A stretch of DNA of 64,000 nt, from assembly GCA_021495925.1 (NCBI GenBank), contig JAKEKT010000022.1, positions 1-64,000 of the forward strand, given 5' to 3'. This document shows positions 48,199-58,150 of the stretch, piece after piece. The notes under the pieces are model-generated. The model saw only the letters and a list, made by a program, of their open reading frames with translations. It searched no databases and was not told where the DNA came from. Source of the DNA: Diplodia intermedia (Eukaryota > Ascomycota > Dothideomycetes > Botryosphaeriales > Botryosphaeriaceae). The position numbers were made by a program, and so were the translations under genes. Within the stretch, counting starts at the first letter, position 1, and each line of letters opens with the position of its first letter.

Positions 48199-50277
48199 TT
48201 AAGATGGCGTGTCAGTAGCGGCGGCTTGAGCTTTGGGGGCAGCAGCAGCAGCAGCAGCAGCAGGAGCCGGAGCAGCAGCCGGAGCAGCGGCGGCGGAGTT
48301 GTTGCCAGCAGCGTTGGCGGGAGAGGCGTTCGCACCAGCACCGCTGCTACCGCCGCCACTACCACGGCCACGCCCACCGCGTCCACCCCTGAACCCGGCC
48401 CGACCACCTCCTCCACTGCCGCCGCCACCACATCCCATCATCGAACCGCCGGCTGCAGCGGCAGGGCCGGCAGGGGGCACTCTCGGGGCGCGCTGAGCGG
48501 GTGTCTTATCCTTGCGCTCGAGCACCTGAACAGCGCCCTCTGCGACTTTAACAGGGCTGGCCTGGATGGCCTTCTGGAGGCCGTCGGGCTCCTTGAAGTC
48601 GACGTACGCGAAGCCCTTGCGCTTGTCGATCTCAACCTTGTCAATGGCACCGAAGACGGAAAGGGCGGCCTCGATGAGCGGCTCCGTGATGCCTTGCGAA
48701 GGGTTGGCGTGCTTGAGGAAGGCCTGGCGAGCGGTGGCGGCGGGTGCGGCGGCAGCAGAGGCCGCAGCAGCGTTATTGGCCTTGCGGGAAGAAGTGGGAC
48801 GCGAAGCGGCGGGCGAGTTCTGCTGCGCCGCTGGACCGGTTGGTGCTTTGGGCGGGGGAGCATTGGCTGACCCATCGTTGGCGGGGCTGGGAGCTACGGG
48901 TGTGGCCTGCTGCTGTGCATTCTGGGGCTTCTTGAGTATCTTAGGTCCAGTGGGCGGTGTGGGAGCTGCAGCTGGCTTGGCCTGGTCAGCGGCCGCCTCT
49001 GCATTCGCCTTTGCAGCCTTTTGAGCACGACGCTCCGCACGTGTGGGGCGAGAATCTTTCTTGCCAGAACGAGATTCCGAGCCTGCCTTGGGAGCGTTGG
49101 AGGGCGTAGCGGCACTACCATCCTTGGTAGCGGGTGGAGCTGAAGCCGGTGATGCAACAGCGGAATCTTTGGGTGTCGTAGTCTCAGCCGCCTTCGCCGG
49201 CTCTTGCGCTGTGTCTCGACGGCCGCGCCGGCCACCGGCAGCAGGGCCAATACCCAGGTCTCGCTGAAGCATCTGCTTGGCAATGCTAGTGCTGCCACGT
49301 TCACGTTTGCGCTCCGAAGCCGGCGTGCTAGGAGTAGTAGCCTTGTTCTCGTCCGTCTTTTCGGGTTCCGTATTCTTCTTGTTGAGAATCTTAACCTCCT
49401 TCGGCGTGGATTCCTTTGCGGCCTTTTCGGACTTAGACTGCTTGCTGCTCTTTTCCTCCTTACCGCCTTTGCGGCTCTTCTTGTCAGCCTTGGAAGCTGC
49501 CTTTTCCTCCTTGGACTCTCCCCGGGCATGTTTGCCCTGACCCTTGGAGGCTTGCGGTTTCTCCTTGGCGGCCTTCTTCTCCCTCAGATGTTCGATCAGA
49601 GGGGTCGTTTTGATCTCCTCCTTCTTCGCAGTTGTGTCCTCGGCCGCATTGTCAACCGGGGCGGGCTTCGAGACGGGGTTGGTGAGGCTTTCGAGAAAGT
49701 CCTTGAACTCTGGGTCTTGGTCGATGAGGCCCTGGCGAGCATCATTGCGGCGGCGGCCACCGGGAGTGCGGCTGAAGGGGGCAAAGTCGACAGTGGGGGC
49801 ACCGATCAAGGCGGGGTCTCGTGTAGAGTTCTTCGCGTCATTAAAGGCAGTCTTGCGCACCTTGTCGGCGAGAGGCACGACATGAGCTTGATCAGTCAGG
49901 TGGAAATAGGCGCGAGACGGTTTCGAAGGCTTTGCCAGGCTGGTGTGTATAGTTAGCGGGGCGCATGCAGCGGAAAAAAGGGCCAATGGAGCTTGGGCGC
50001 ACTCTTTCGAAATCTTGCCGGCCTTGTAGCTGAACCAATCGACCCTGCCTTGGCCCAGCTTCCACTCGTCGCCCAGCGCGAGCTCAAACTCCTGCTGGGT
50101 CAGGCCGGGGGCAAGGCGGCGCACAACGAGCTTGAGGCGCGGCTGGTGGGAGCGATTCGAGGCGCCGCGGGGCGCACCGTTGGTGGCGGCCGGGCTGGTG
50201 TTTTTCTGTAGGGCAGCGGCAGGCACGGGCAGCACCCCGTTAGCGCCCGGCGCCGGGGCAGTGGACGGCGGCGCCAT
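48199..50277 (-). CDS. upf3: UPF3, nonsense-mediated mRNA decay factor
   Basis: Upf3 links exon-junction or ribosome signals to Upf2/Upf1 in nonsense-mediated decay. Two exons on the minus strand, 50277-50003 and 49939-48199 (intron 63 nt, branch GCTAAC), encode 671 residues. The Smg4/UPF3 domain starts at RLKLVVRRLAPGLTQQEF and continues LGQGRVDWFSYKAGKISK, across the intron, to DLAKPSKPSRAYFHL. A long Lys/Glu-rich middle follows (EKAAKESTPKEVKILNKKN). Residues about 496-570 look like a second RRM (EPLIEAALSVFGAIDKVEI, then RNP1-like KGFAYVDF). An RGG box follows (GFRGGRGGRGRG, about 608-618), and an Ala-rich tail. The frame is also open 123 bases upstream of 50277, but MAPPSTAPAPGANG is the better start. 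The intron is a multiple of three, so retention would not shift the frame. Confidence 0.92.
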   Translation of the reverse strand: MAPPSTAPAPGANGVLPVPAAALQKNTSPAATNGAPRGASNRSHQPRLKLVVRRLAPGLTQQEFELALGDEWKLGQGRVDWFSYKAGKISKECAQAPLALFSAACAPLTIHTSLAKPSKPSRAYFHLTDQAHVVPLADKVRKTAFNDAKNSTRDPALIGAPTVDFAPFSRTPGGRRRNDARQGLIDQDPEFKDFLESLTNPVSKPAPVDNAAEDTTAKKEEIKTTPLIEHLREKKAAKEKPQASKGQGKHARGESKEEKAASKADKKSRKGGKEEKSSKQSKSEKAAKESTPKEVKILNKKNTEPEKTDENKATTPSTPASERKRERGSTSIAKQMLQRDLGIGPAAGGRRGRRDTAQEPAKAAETTTPKDSAVASPASAPPATKDGSAATPSNAPKAGSESRSGKKDSRPTRAERRAQKAAKANAEAAADQAKPAAAPTPPTGPKILKKPQNAQQQATPVAPSPANDGSANAPPPKAPTGPAAQQNSPAASRPTSSRKANNAAAASAAAAPAATARQAFLKHANPSQGITEPLIEAALSVFGAIDKVEIDKRKGFAYVDFKEPDGLQKAIQASPVKVAEGAVQVLERKDKTPAQRAPRVPPAGPAAAAGGSMMGCGGGGSGGGGRAGFRGGRGGRGRGSGGGSSGAGANASPANAAGNNSAAAAPAAAPAPAAAAAAAAPKAQAAATDTPS

Positions 50278-50734
50278 GGCGAGCGTGCGGCTGGAGCAGT
50301 GGTGGTGCGTTCGAAGTGGTGGTGCTCTGGGATGCAGGCGGCCGGGCTCATGACATCGGCACGGCGTCTGCTTGGGCGCGGTGCGCTGGGACGGGGCCAC
50401 GGGCAGCGGCTCAGGCTTCGGCTGCGTCTGGGCCCTGAAGCACGGGTCACTTGTCCCACGCCTTCACCACCTCACTCCGCCCACATCGCTGCGTCCGATC
50501 GCCGCGCCTCCATTCTGCCTGCTGCGCCGCCATGCGCTGTTCTCCCCAGACTCACGCATGATTACCCACGATCGCCATCCCCACCGCTCTCCCCGCGCAT
50601 GATCTCCCGCCCGCAGAGGCACCCCAGTCACACGACAGATACCCATTGCTAAGCCGCAGTCACCGTGCTGATAGCTTCAACTCCTCGCAATCTCGCCGAC
50701 ACCCCGCAACACCACACCTCTCATCCCGCCCGCA
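50278..50734. promoter_or_regulatory. Shared divergent promoter, UPF3 / SIT4
   Basis: 457 bp between divergent start codons, C-rich on the SIT4 side. No TATA element is evident. Confidence 0.5.
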
Positions 50735-52217
50735 ATGACCAAGGAGTATGACGTCCCGCAGCCGGGCCCTGCCCGCCTGAGCCCTGGTGCTGGCCCGGAC
50801 GAGTGGCTGGACGCCGCAAAGCGGTGCAAGTACCTGCCCGAGGCCGATATGAAGCGCCTTTGTGAGATAGTCAAGGAGTGCTTGATGGAAGGTGCGCGCC
50901 GCCGTCTCTATGTGGTCCGGACCAGGGGCTGATGCTGATCCCCTGCAGAGTCCAACATCCAGCCCGTCAAGACTCCCGTCACCGTCTGCGGAGATATCCA
51001 CGGCCAGTTCTACGATCTCTTGGAGCTGTTCCGGGTTGCCGGTGGCATGCCCAGCGATACCGCTGTCTCGGCGCCCACCGTTCCCACCAAGACCATCACC
51101 GCTGCCGACATCGAGCCGCCAAGCACCATCACCGACCCCAAGGCCAAGCGCAAGATGAAGCGGCGGTACCAGCGGGACGCCAACTACACCGGTACCAGTC
51201 CAGGCTCGGGTGCCGAGATCGAGGAGGAGGACGATGACGACGAAGAGGGCCGCGGTCGCAGCAGGAGCAGCAGCCAGAGAGGGAGCTTTGGTGACGGTTC
51301 CTCGGATGCCGACAGCAACCGCAACATCTCCGGCTCAGGTGGCAACGGCATGCAGAACTACATTTTCTTGGGTGACTTTGTGGACCGCGGCTACTTCAGT
51401 CTGGAAACGTTTACGCTTTTGATGTGCTTGAAAGCCAAGTAAGTCTAGGAGTGGCCAACTGTGCGTCGCGGCACATCTAACAAGTACTCCGCAGATTTCC
51501 CGATCGGGTAACCCTTGTCAGAGGAAACCACGAGTCGCGGCAGATCACGCAAGTCTATGGTTTCTACGAGGAGTGCCAGACCAAGTATGGCAACGCCTCG
51601 GTGTGGAAGGCTTGTTGCCAGGTTTTCGACTTCCTGGCGCTCGCTGCCATTGTGGACGGCAAGGTACTATGCGTGCACGGCGGTCTGAGTCCTGAGATCC
51701 GAACGCTGGATCAGATTCGGGTGGTTGCCCGCGCCCAGGAGATCCCGCACGAAGGAGCCTTCTGCGACCTTGTCTGGAGCGACCCCGAGGACGTTGACAC
51801 GTGGGCCGTGTCGCCTCGTGGAGCGGGCTGGCTCTTTGGCGACAAGGTTTCGTCCGAGGTAAGTTTCCTGGCTGCGGCGCAGAGGAAGTCAGCTGACAAG
51901 GTCGCCGCAGTTCAACCATGTCAACGGCCTACAGCTCATTGCACGGGCGCATCAGCTGGTTAACGAGGGCTACAAGGTAAGGAGACGCTCATCCGGTCGC
52001 GTCACCAGGGCTAACGGTGAGACAGTATCACTTCAAGGACAAAGACGTGGTTACGGTGTGGTCAGCGCCCAACTACTGCTACCGCTGTGGCAATGTGGCG
52101 TCGATCATGAGCCTGGCCGAGGATCTGAATCCGAAGTTCACGATTTTCAGCGCGGTTCCGGACAACCGGCGGGCGGTGCCTGCTGGACGGGGCACGCGCG
52201 GCGAATATTTCCTATAG
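50735..52217 (+). CDS. sit4: SIT4/Ppe1 (PP6-type) Ser/Thr protein phosphatase catalytic subunit
   Basis: Sit4 works with SAP and Tap42 subunits downstream of TORC1 and in cell-cycle and cell-wall control. Five exons (50735-50891, 50949-51438, 51495-51858, 51911-51976, 52026-52217) encode 422 residues. The phosphatase signatures are GDIHG (67-71), GDFVDRG (194-200) and RGNHE (225-229), with family blocks RQITQVYGFYEECQTKYGNA, VHGGLSPEIRTLDQIR and WSAPNYCYRCGNVASIM, and the PP2A-group C-terminus ending YFL that can be methylated. The KYLPE start and EESNIQPV block place it with Sit4/PP6 rather than PP2A or PP4. Between GGMPSD and YIFLGDF lies an insertion of about 100 residues (88-188), with a basic part KAKRKMKRRYQRD, a Glu/Asp run and a Ser/Arg/Gly-rich part. 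It is read from the same exon, without frameshift. All splice phases agree. Confidence 0.95.
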
Positions 52218-54174
52218 AGTCGACGAACAGATGGTGTGGATACGATATACGTCTTTCTGTGCTTGATATCCGGACTTCATGAGCTTAAGGCTAGACCAGG
52301 CGGCTGGCATCGGTTGCAACGAGGAGAGGGGCTTTGGGAAGCCGAGAAGCGCTTTTGGGTTGCATGCGAGGGTAGTCCACCGCGTCTGCACCGCGGGTCT
52401 TTCGGGAGTGATTTGTTTCTTTGATTGTGGGTGCTGCAGCTGCATGCTACGGGTGCGGGCGGGCGTGCCCACGGGAATTATGATGATACCGGGCTGTACT
52501 ATAGTTTCGACGCGTTTGCTTGCTGCATGACGAGAAACGGGCATCGTGCTGTGTTGTGTGTGACGGCGGCCGGGCGTGCGGTTGGAGACGGCAGCAGAAT
52601 CCGTGTTTGGGGGTATATAACGCGCGCCAGCGACGGTTGATTCTCGGCTGTAACGGTCATTCTCATCTGAGAGGTGCATTGAAACCACAACTTCTTTCCC
52701 TTCCAAATGCTGAAACGAGGGCCCAGTTCGAATCCGGTGGTGCCCGACCAACTCGTATAGGTAACTTGCGATGAAGGCGGGCTTAAGCAATGAAGTCGAC
52801 CGTTGAGGGAAGCAATTCTGCAGACACGACTTCACCATTGGATGGCGGTGCTGGAATACCCTCGCTTCGGTGTGGGATAGGTGTTGTGGACTGATGAATC
52901 AACCAGGTATTCTTCTTTTTTTTGCTCTTTTTTTTTTTTTTTTTTTGCCGTGCTGTATTCTTGTGATTTTTGTACATTTTACCCAGTGCGCGAATGTCCC
53001 CAGCCTTTTTCTCCCTGGCGCTTCGCGCGCTTCCGGCTGCGAGCCTCGAACCCGGAGTCGGGTGTGCGTGCGCTGTTGTTCGCTTGAGCGGCCCGTCCTT
53101 TCGGGCGCAGTGGGCGGGCGCACGGCGGGCATGGTTGACAGCTCGCTTAGGCGGTGGCGGTCTGTTTCTCAACGCCCAGCGAAACACGCCCCATGCCTCC
53201 CTCTGCCTATCCTTGTACTGGCGCCTTCAAGCAACTCTGGGTGGCCGCCGCCACGTGTGTCATGTATACATCCGTTCCTGCCGATGCATAGAAGCTGCTT
53301 CCCCATTCCGTCAAGCGCCGCGGCTCTGTGCTCTCGTTCCGCTCGCCGGCTGAATCGCCGCATCGTGTTGCTCGATGAAAGTCCGCCACTAGGTGCAGTA
53401 CCCCGCAAACCGTCCGCTTCCGTCGGCGCGGCGCCCGTCCTCAAGCTGCCGGGCGTGACGCGACGCGGCTGAATGGAGACAGGCCATGTCTCGAAACATA
53501 CTGTTTCAGCATGCCGCAACCCCCAATCTCCGAGCACTGAAGCCGCCCTGCGCATCGCGCTCGCCCAATTATAGGAACTCAGATTCCACGCGTTGGCCGG
53601 ATCTGCGTGCACCGCGACGCCGCTGGCCGGGCCGACACCGCACGGCAGCCGTTCAGGGAGTGCCGGCCGTTCGTGGAGCATGGGCGTGGGCGGAATGGCC
53701 GGCCAGCGCTTCCAGATTCGCCGGGCACGGCTTCGGCTGCTCCCATGTCGAAACACTAATCGGAACAACCTCCAGCCACCCCTCCAGCCAAGCCGGCCAT
53801 GGGGCTCGTCCAGGGTTCCAGGCTCTTAGCAGCCTTCTTGTTATGGACCTGCACCTGGTGATAGGTGGATCTTGTTTCGAGCGGCGTTTTGCATGCACCT
53901 GGCGGATGCCTCGCGTATGCGCCCTCTCCGTACCCTCCCTCCCCCTGCGGACCATGTGTATATAAGCAAAATAGCCGCCTCGGCGGACTGAGCGTGTCCA
54001 GTTTCTCCATCCCATTCGTTGCACAGCCAGAGCCCTCGGTGTGCTTTGTACCGTTCGTTCCTCTCTTCTGCTACTTATATTTACTCCTTGACTTCTCTGT
54101 AATCCTCGGCCCGGTGCCTTTACTGCCTCTCCGTCCTCCCTTGTCCAACCGTATTCCCATCTTCCCAAGCAAAC
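52218..54174. other. Intergenic region, SIT4 3' end to acetylesterase promoter
   Basis: About 2 kb. A T19 run lies at 52,928-52,946. Frames of up to 240 codons on the minus strand at 53,653-54,378 overlap the next gene and its promoter and show no family features. The 3' half contains the acetylesterase promoter. Confidence 0.55.
53959..53966 (+). promoter_or_regulatory. TATA box of the rhamnogalacturonan acetylesterase gene
   Basis: TATATAAG lies about 210 bp upstream of the ATG at 54,175, followed by a C/T-rich stretch typical of a fungal transcription start region. A strong TATA element suits an inducible cell-wall enzyme gene; that link is inference. Confidence 0.55.
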
Positions 54175-55091
54175 ATGAAGTTCATCATCCCTACCTCCCT
54201 TCTGGCCATGGCCACCTCTGCCGTGGCTCTGCCCACCGAGAAGTCTGCCCAGCATGAGAAGCGGGCTACCCCCAAGATCTACCTGGCCGGCGACTCGACC
54301 ATGGCCAAGAACGGTGGTGGTAGTGGTACTGAGGGTACGTTGATCCCATGGCACTTCTCCTTGTCCAATGACTAACAAGTGTGCAGGTTGGGGTCAGTAC
54401 CTTGCGTACTCGATCAAGGACGCCGAAGTCCTGAACTGGGCCCGCGCCGGCCGCTCCGCTCGCTCCTACACCGATGAGGGCCGCTTCGATGAAATCATCG
54501 ACGCCGTCCAGTCTGGCGACTATGTCGTCATCGAGTTCGGCCACAACGTACGTTTCCCTCTTTCCCCATCACTTCCCACCACAAGCCACTGACTCCCAAC
54601 CACAGGACGGTGGCTCTCCCGTCGACTCCGACAACGGCCGCAGCGACTGCCCCGGCACCGGCTCCGAGACGTGCACCACCCCCGACGGCCTGATCGTGCA
54701 GACCTTCGTCACCTACGTGACCAACGCCGGCAAGGCCCTCACGGCCAAGGGCGCCAACGTGATCCTGTCGTCGCAGACGCCCAACAACCCGTGGGAGACG
54801 GGCAGCTACGTCTACTCGCCGACGCGCTTCGTCGAGTACCAGCAGATCGCGGCCGAGAACATCGGGGATGGCGCGACCTACATCGACCACGGCGCGTACG
54901 TCGGCGCCATGTACGAGAGCCTCGGCTACGACGCCGTGACGGCCTTCTTCCCCAACGACCACACCCACACCAGCCCCGAGGCGGCCGACATTGTCAGCCA
55001 GGCGTTCGTCAAGGGCGTGTTGTGCGCGGGCGCCGACATGAGCACCTACATCGCCAACTCCACCAGCAGCGTGGCTGGCGACTGCATCTAA
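54175..55091 (+). CDS. rgae: Rhamnogalacturonan acetylesterase, CE12 SGNH hydrolase
   Basis: This secreted enzyme removes acetyl groups from the rhamnogalacturonan I backbone of pectin. Three exons (54175-54334, 54387-54547, 54606-55091) give 268 residues. A signal peptide covers about residues 1-18 (MKFIIPTSLLAMATSAVA), followed by a likely Kex2 site Lys29-Arg30. SGNH blocks: nucleophile Ser41 in AGDSTMA, Gly in WARAGRSARSY, Asn107 in GHN|DGGSP at the second splice site, and Asp225/His228 in PNDHTHTSPEAA. Cysteines at the CPGTGSETC and GVLCAG positions may form disulfides as in known family members. Length and motif order fit CE12. It points to plant cell-wall use. It is the only obvious secreted carbohydrate-active gene in the window. 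Confidence 0.95.
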
Positions 55092-57883
55092 ACGGATGGC
55101 ATAAGTGTGATGACGAGGAGTTGAGGAGATACCCATGTTGGAGGGGCCTTTTTACTGTCTATATCTGTTTCTCTGTCCATATGTGGAATAGCCTTCCTTT
55201 GGAACGGCCTTGCATAAAATTACGTCAAGTTGGGGCCACTTCGCAGTGACTTTTCCGTCGGAGCACTTCTCTCTTGAGTTACAAGGCCACCTCAATTCAT
55301 GCATTCAAGTGAAGACAAGGATGTATCAGGGGAAAGGCATGTTTGTTTACTCCCTGAACCCTCCTTCCGATGAGTAAGAAATGTGGAGCGAGTCTCTCTG
55401 CACGTCGATGGGGTGAGACTTTGGTCTGTTGCCCGGTACAGAATCAAGTGTGAGCGTATCAGGAAAGCCCTTATTGCCTGCCCCAATATTTCAAAACCAA
55501 CGCCGTGACTTTCCCTGGCCGTTTTTGATTATTATCTTCTTCAAGAGAATTAGCATGGCATCCTTCTCACTAAGCGGGCATACATGAGCGCGTAGCTTCC
55601 GAACCTCGGGCCAACATGGAAGACCTGAACGTCTCAAACTCACTTGGGTCCACGTTGCGCAGGCCGCAGAACTTGTCTCTGCCAATGAGTTTGGGGATCG
55701 CAAAGAGCTCAGGAGCGAACATGTCCGGGTGCCTTTCCCCTTTTGAAGCAAAGATACAGAAGTAATTGTATATACCTTCTTGGAGCGACTGAAGGAGAAG
55801 CAGTGTTCTGTTTTACAGAGATCATGTGGGTCGCCTGGTCACCCTGCCGTAAAGGCTCCAACCGGCTTACGTATCTGGCGGCTCTGCTTCACAACAGTTG
55901 AGAGGTGGGGGTTTTCCATTTCCATACGTAGCCGGTATCGTGGAATTTTTTGATGCTCGCCCGAGCTCTTCGCGTACAATCATGCTGTGTAGGTTGTTCA
56001 GTTCACTGTTTACGCCTATCAGCCCCGGAAGCTGGCGTCTCCATCGTATGGAGAATCTGGTGCATGCAGGGATTGTTCACAAAGAAATGGGAAAATAGGT
56101 ACAATTTAAGGAATCTCATCATTGGTTTCGATTAATTTGATGGATATCATGGAATTTGAATCATTTCACTTTGGCCTTTGCTGGCTTCGAAGTTTGATGA
56201 GAGATGAGAGATGGAAGTGGTGCTGGCGTTGAAATGACCGGGCGGCTCTGTTTCAGCTTGCAGTGCAGTTGAGAGGTGCAACCTCTCCATGTGCACGGCG
56301 CAGCACAGCAGGGGAATAGGCACAAGGCTGACTGCGGAACCAAGCAGGTTTGTTGTTTTCTTGTGCGATCTTATCCGCAAGTCTGTATCCAATGCAACAG
56401 CGCGATCCGCAGTCATGTTTCCGTCAAAAAAAGCAGAACAGTCCTATGCGACGTCATGGTGATGCGCCGTGGGGTGACGCGCAAAAACGGCTCCCGACGA
56501 TCCATGTTACGTCACTCCACAAGTCCGCTCGAGGTGGGCCAAACCTAGGGAGAGCAACAGGTGCGCGGCGCACGGCATGTGATTGAGCCCTGCCCCGCCC
56601 TGCGGGATAGGAGTATACTCCGCGGATCCTCTCCGTCTGCATGCCGAATCAGGAATGGCGCATCAGCCCGCAGTCATATTCCCCATCCATCCTCCACTGC
56701 TTGCGAGCGCGCATGGCATTCTCCAGCCCAACCCAGTCGAGATTTCGCTCCATGAACCTGGAGTTGCCATGCCTAACGAAGGGCCTGATGACCCTCGACA
56801 TGGAGACACTGACACCTAGTAATCACCTTCTACCCAGCCTGCCCTGCAAATGCACTAACGCATTGAATCCAGAATGCCGTTGCCCGTCACGCCCTGTTGC
56901 GGCGGCCCATCTAGGCTTCGAGAGACAGTCACCCGCTGCCTTGGCCGATGAGTGCTTTCAGAAGCTGTGCCTTGGCCGCATCATCTATGTGCTCGACGAA
57001 GATGCCGCAACGCACGCCCTTTGCCACCTTTCCCATGCCTGTTCCAGGCGTGCCGGGCGCATCTTCACCTGGCCACAGCCACTACCCGCCGAGGCACCGG
57101 TGCCAAGCCTGCCTCGGGTAGGTCATTGTGGGCTGTTGTTGTTGTGGCTGGGCCGAGATGCGCGCTCCTCCACGCACAAGTCCCGTGCCGGGTTGGCGTT
57201 GACGAGGGAAGGACGGCGTCCGCGCTGCTTCCCCTCCTCCACTTGTTACCAGCTGCCCGGCCAGGCGAAATCTCGGACTGAGAGCCCATCATCCACCTCC
57301 ACCCATCTGTCCCAGCCATTGCTTTGTTTGCGAGCGGTGCAGTGAGGTCTTGCCCTGCCGTGGTGCCTTTCGCCTCGCGGACCATTGCCAAGACGCACGG
57401 TGGACCGACACCTGCGTCTGAGCCTCGTCATCCTCGGAGTGCCGACCCTTCTCTTCTGTGGTGCACCGTGGCATGGCCAGTCACCGTTTGTTATTGCCGT
57501 ACCGCCTCGTGCGATCCTGGCCTTCTCTTCACTGCGCCTTGCCCCAAGGACCGCAGCCCAGCCCCAGCCCGCGGCATCCGGCCTCTACTGACACAGGGCA
57601 ATTGACTGGCGAAACAAGCAGCTGCAGGACACACGAACACGCCTCGCACACTCTCGAGACCACACCGGCTCACCATCATCGTACCCATTCACACTTCGCG
57701 GAGAGGCCCAAGTGATGACCCTAGTAGAGGAGAGCGTACACCATGTAGCAAGCGCACATAGACAAACAACGACGGCGCTGTGACGACCGACCTGGCGTGT
57801 CCGTGTTCGAAGGAGTCTGAGACCTCTGGCCATTACGGGAATCGCTGGCGCGTCGTGCGCAGGCAACCCCTGACAGCCCAGTG

Positions 57884-57957
57884 TCCTCGTTCATGTAGCA
57901 GAGACTGGGTCAACCCGTCGTCCTCGTCCATGTAGCAGATACCGGGCCGGCCCGTCG
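57884..57957. repeat. 37-bp tandem duplication, two diverged copies
   Basis: Copy 1 is 57,884-57,920 and copy 2 is 57,921-57,957. They differ at six positions; five differences are transitions, all with T or A in copy 1 where copy 2 has C or G. Confidence 0.85.
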
Positions 57958-58064
57958 TTGACGGCACTCGTAGACGTCGGCCCTGGCTCGCCCTGGATAA
58001 GAAGCAGAGCGGTCGTCGGCTCGGTCGCGCGTAGTGGATGGCGAGACGGCTGGTGTGCCTGATC

Positions 58065-58150
58065 TGGTGTTTACCACCTGGCAGTCACCGTGGCGTCTAC
58101 CATCTAGGGTTTGCCATCCGGCGTCTACCGCCTGGTGTCTGCTCTACAGG
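58065..58150. repeat. Degenerate 16-17 bp minisatellite
   Basis: Units close to GGYGTCTACCRCCTGG recur about four times with mismatches and short spacers between 58,065 and 58,150. Confidence 0.55.

Noticed and set aside
48226..48870. Plus-strand frames opposite UPF3
   Set aside because: They mirror the Gly- and Ala-rich UPF3 tail and RRM on the other strand.
52722..52758. tRNA-like sequence (AGTTCGAATCC followed by GGTGGTGCCC)
   Set aside because: The T-loop-like core is present, but the flanking stem does not pair and no matching acceptor or anticodon arm is found upstream.
53653..54378. 241-codon minus-strand frame over the acetylesterase promoter and first exon
   Set aside because: Overlaps a well-supported gene on the other strand and contains no family signature.
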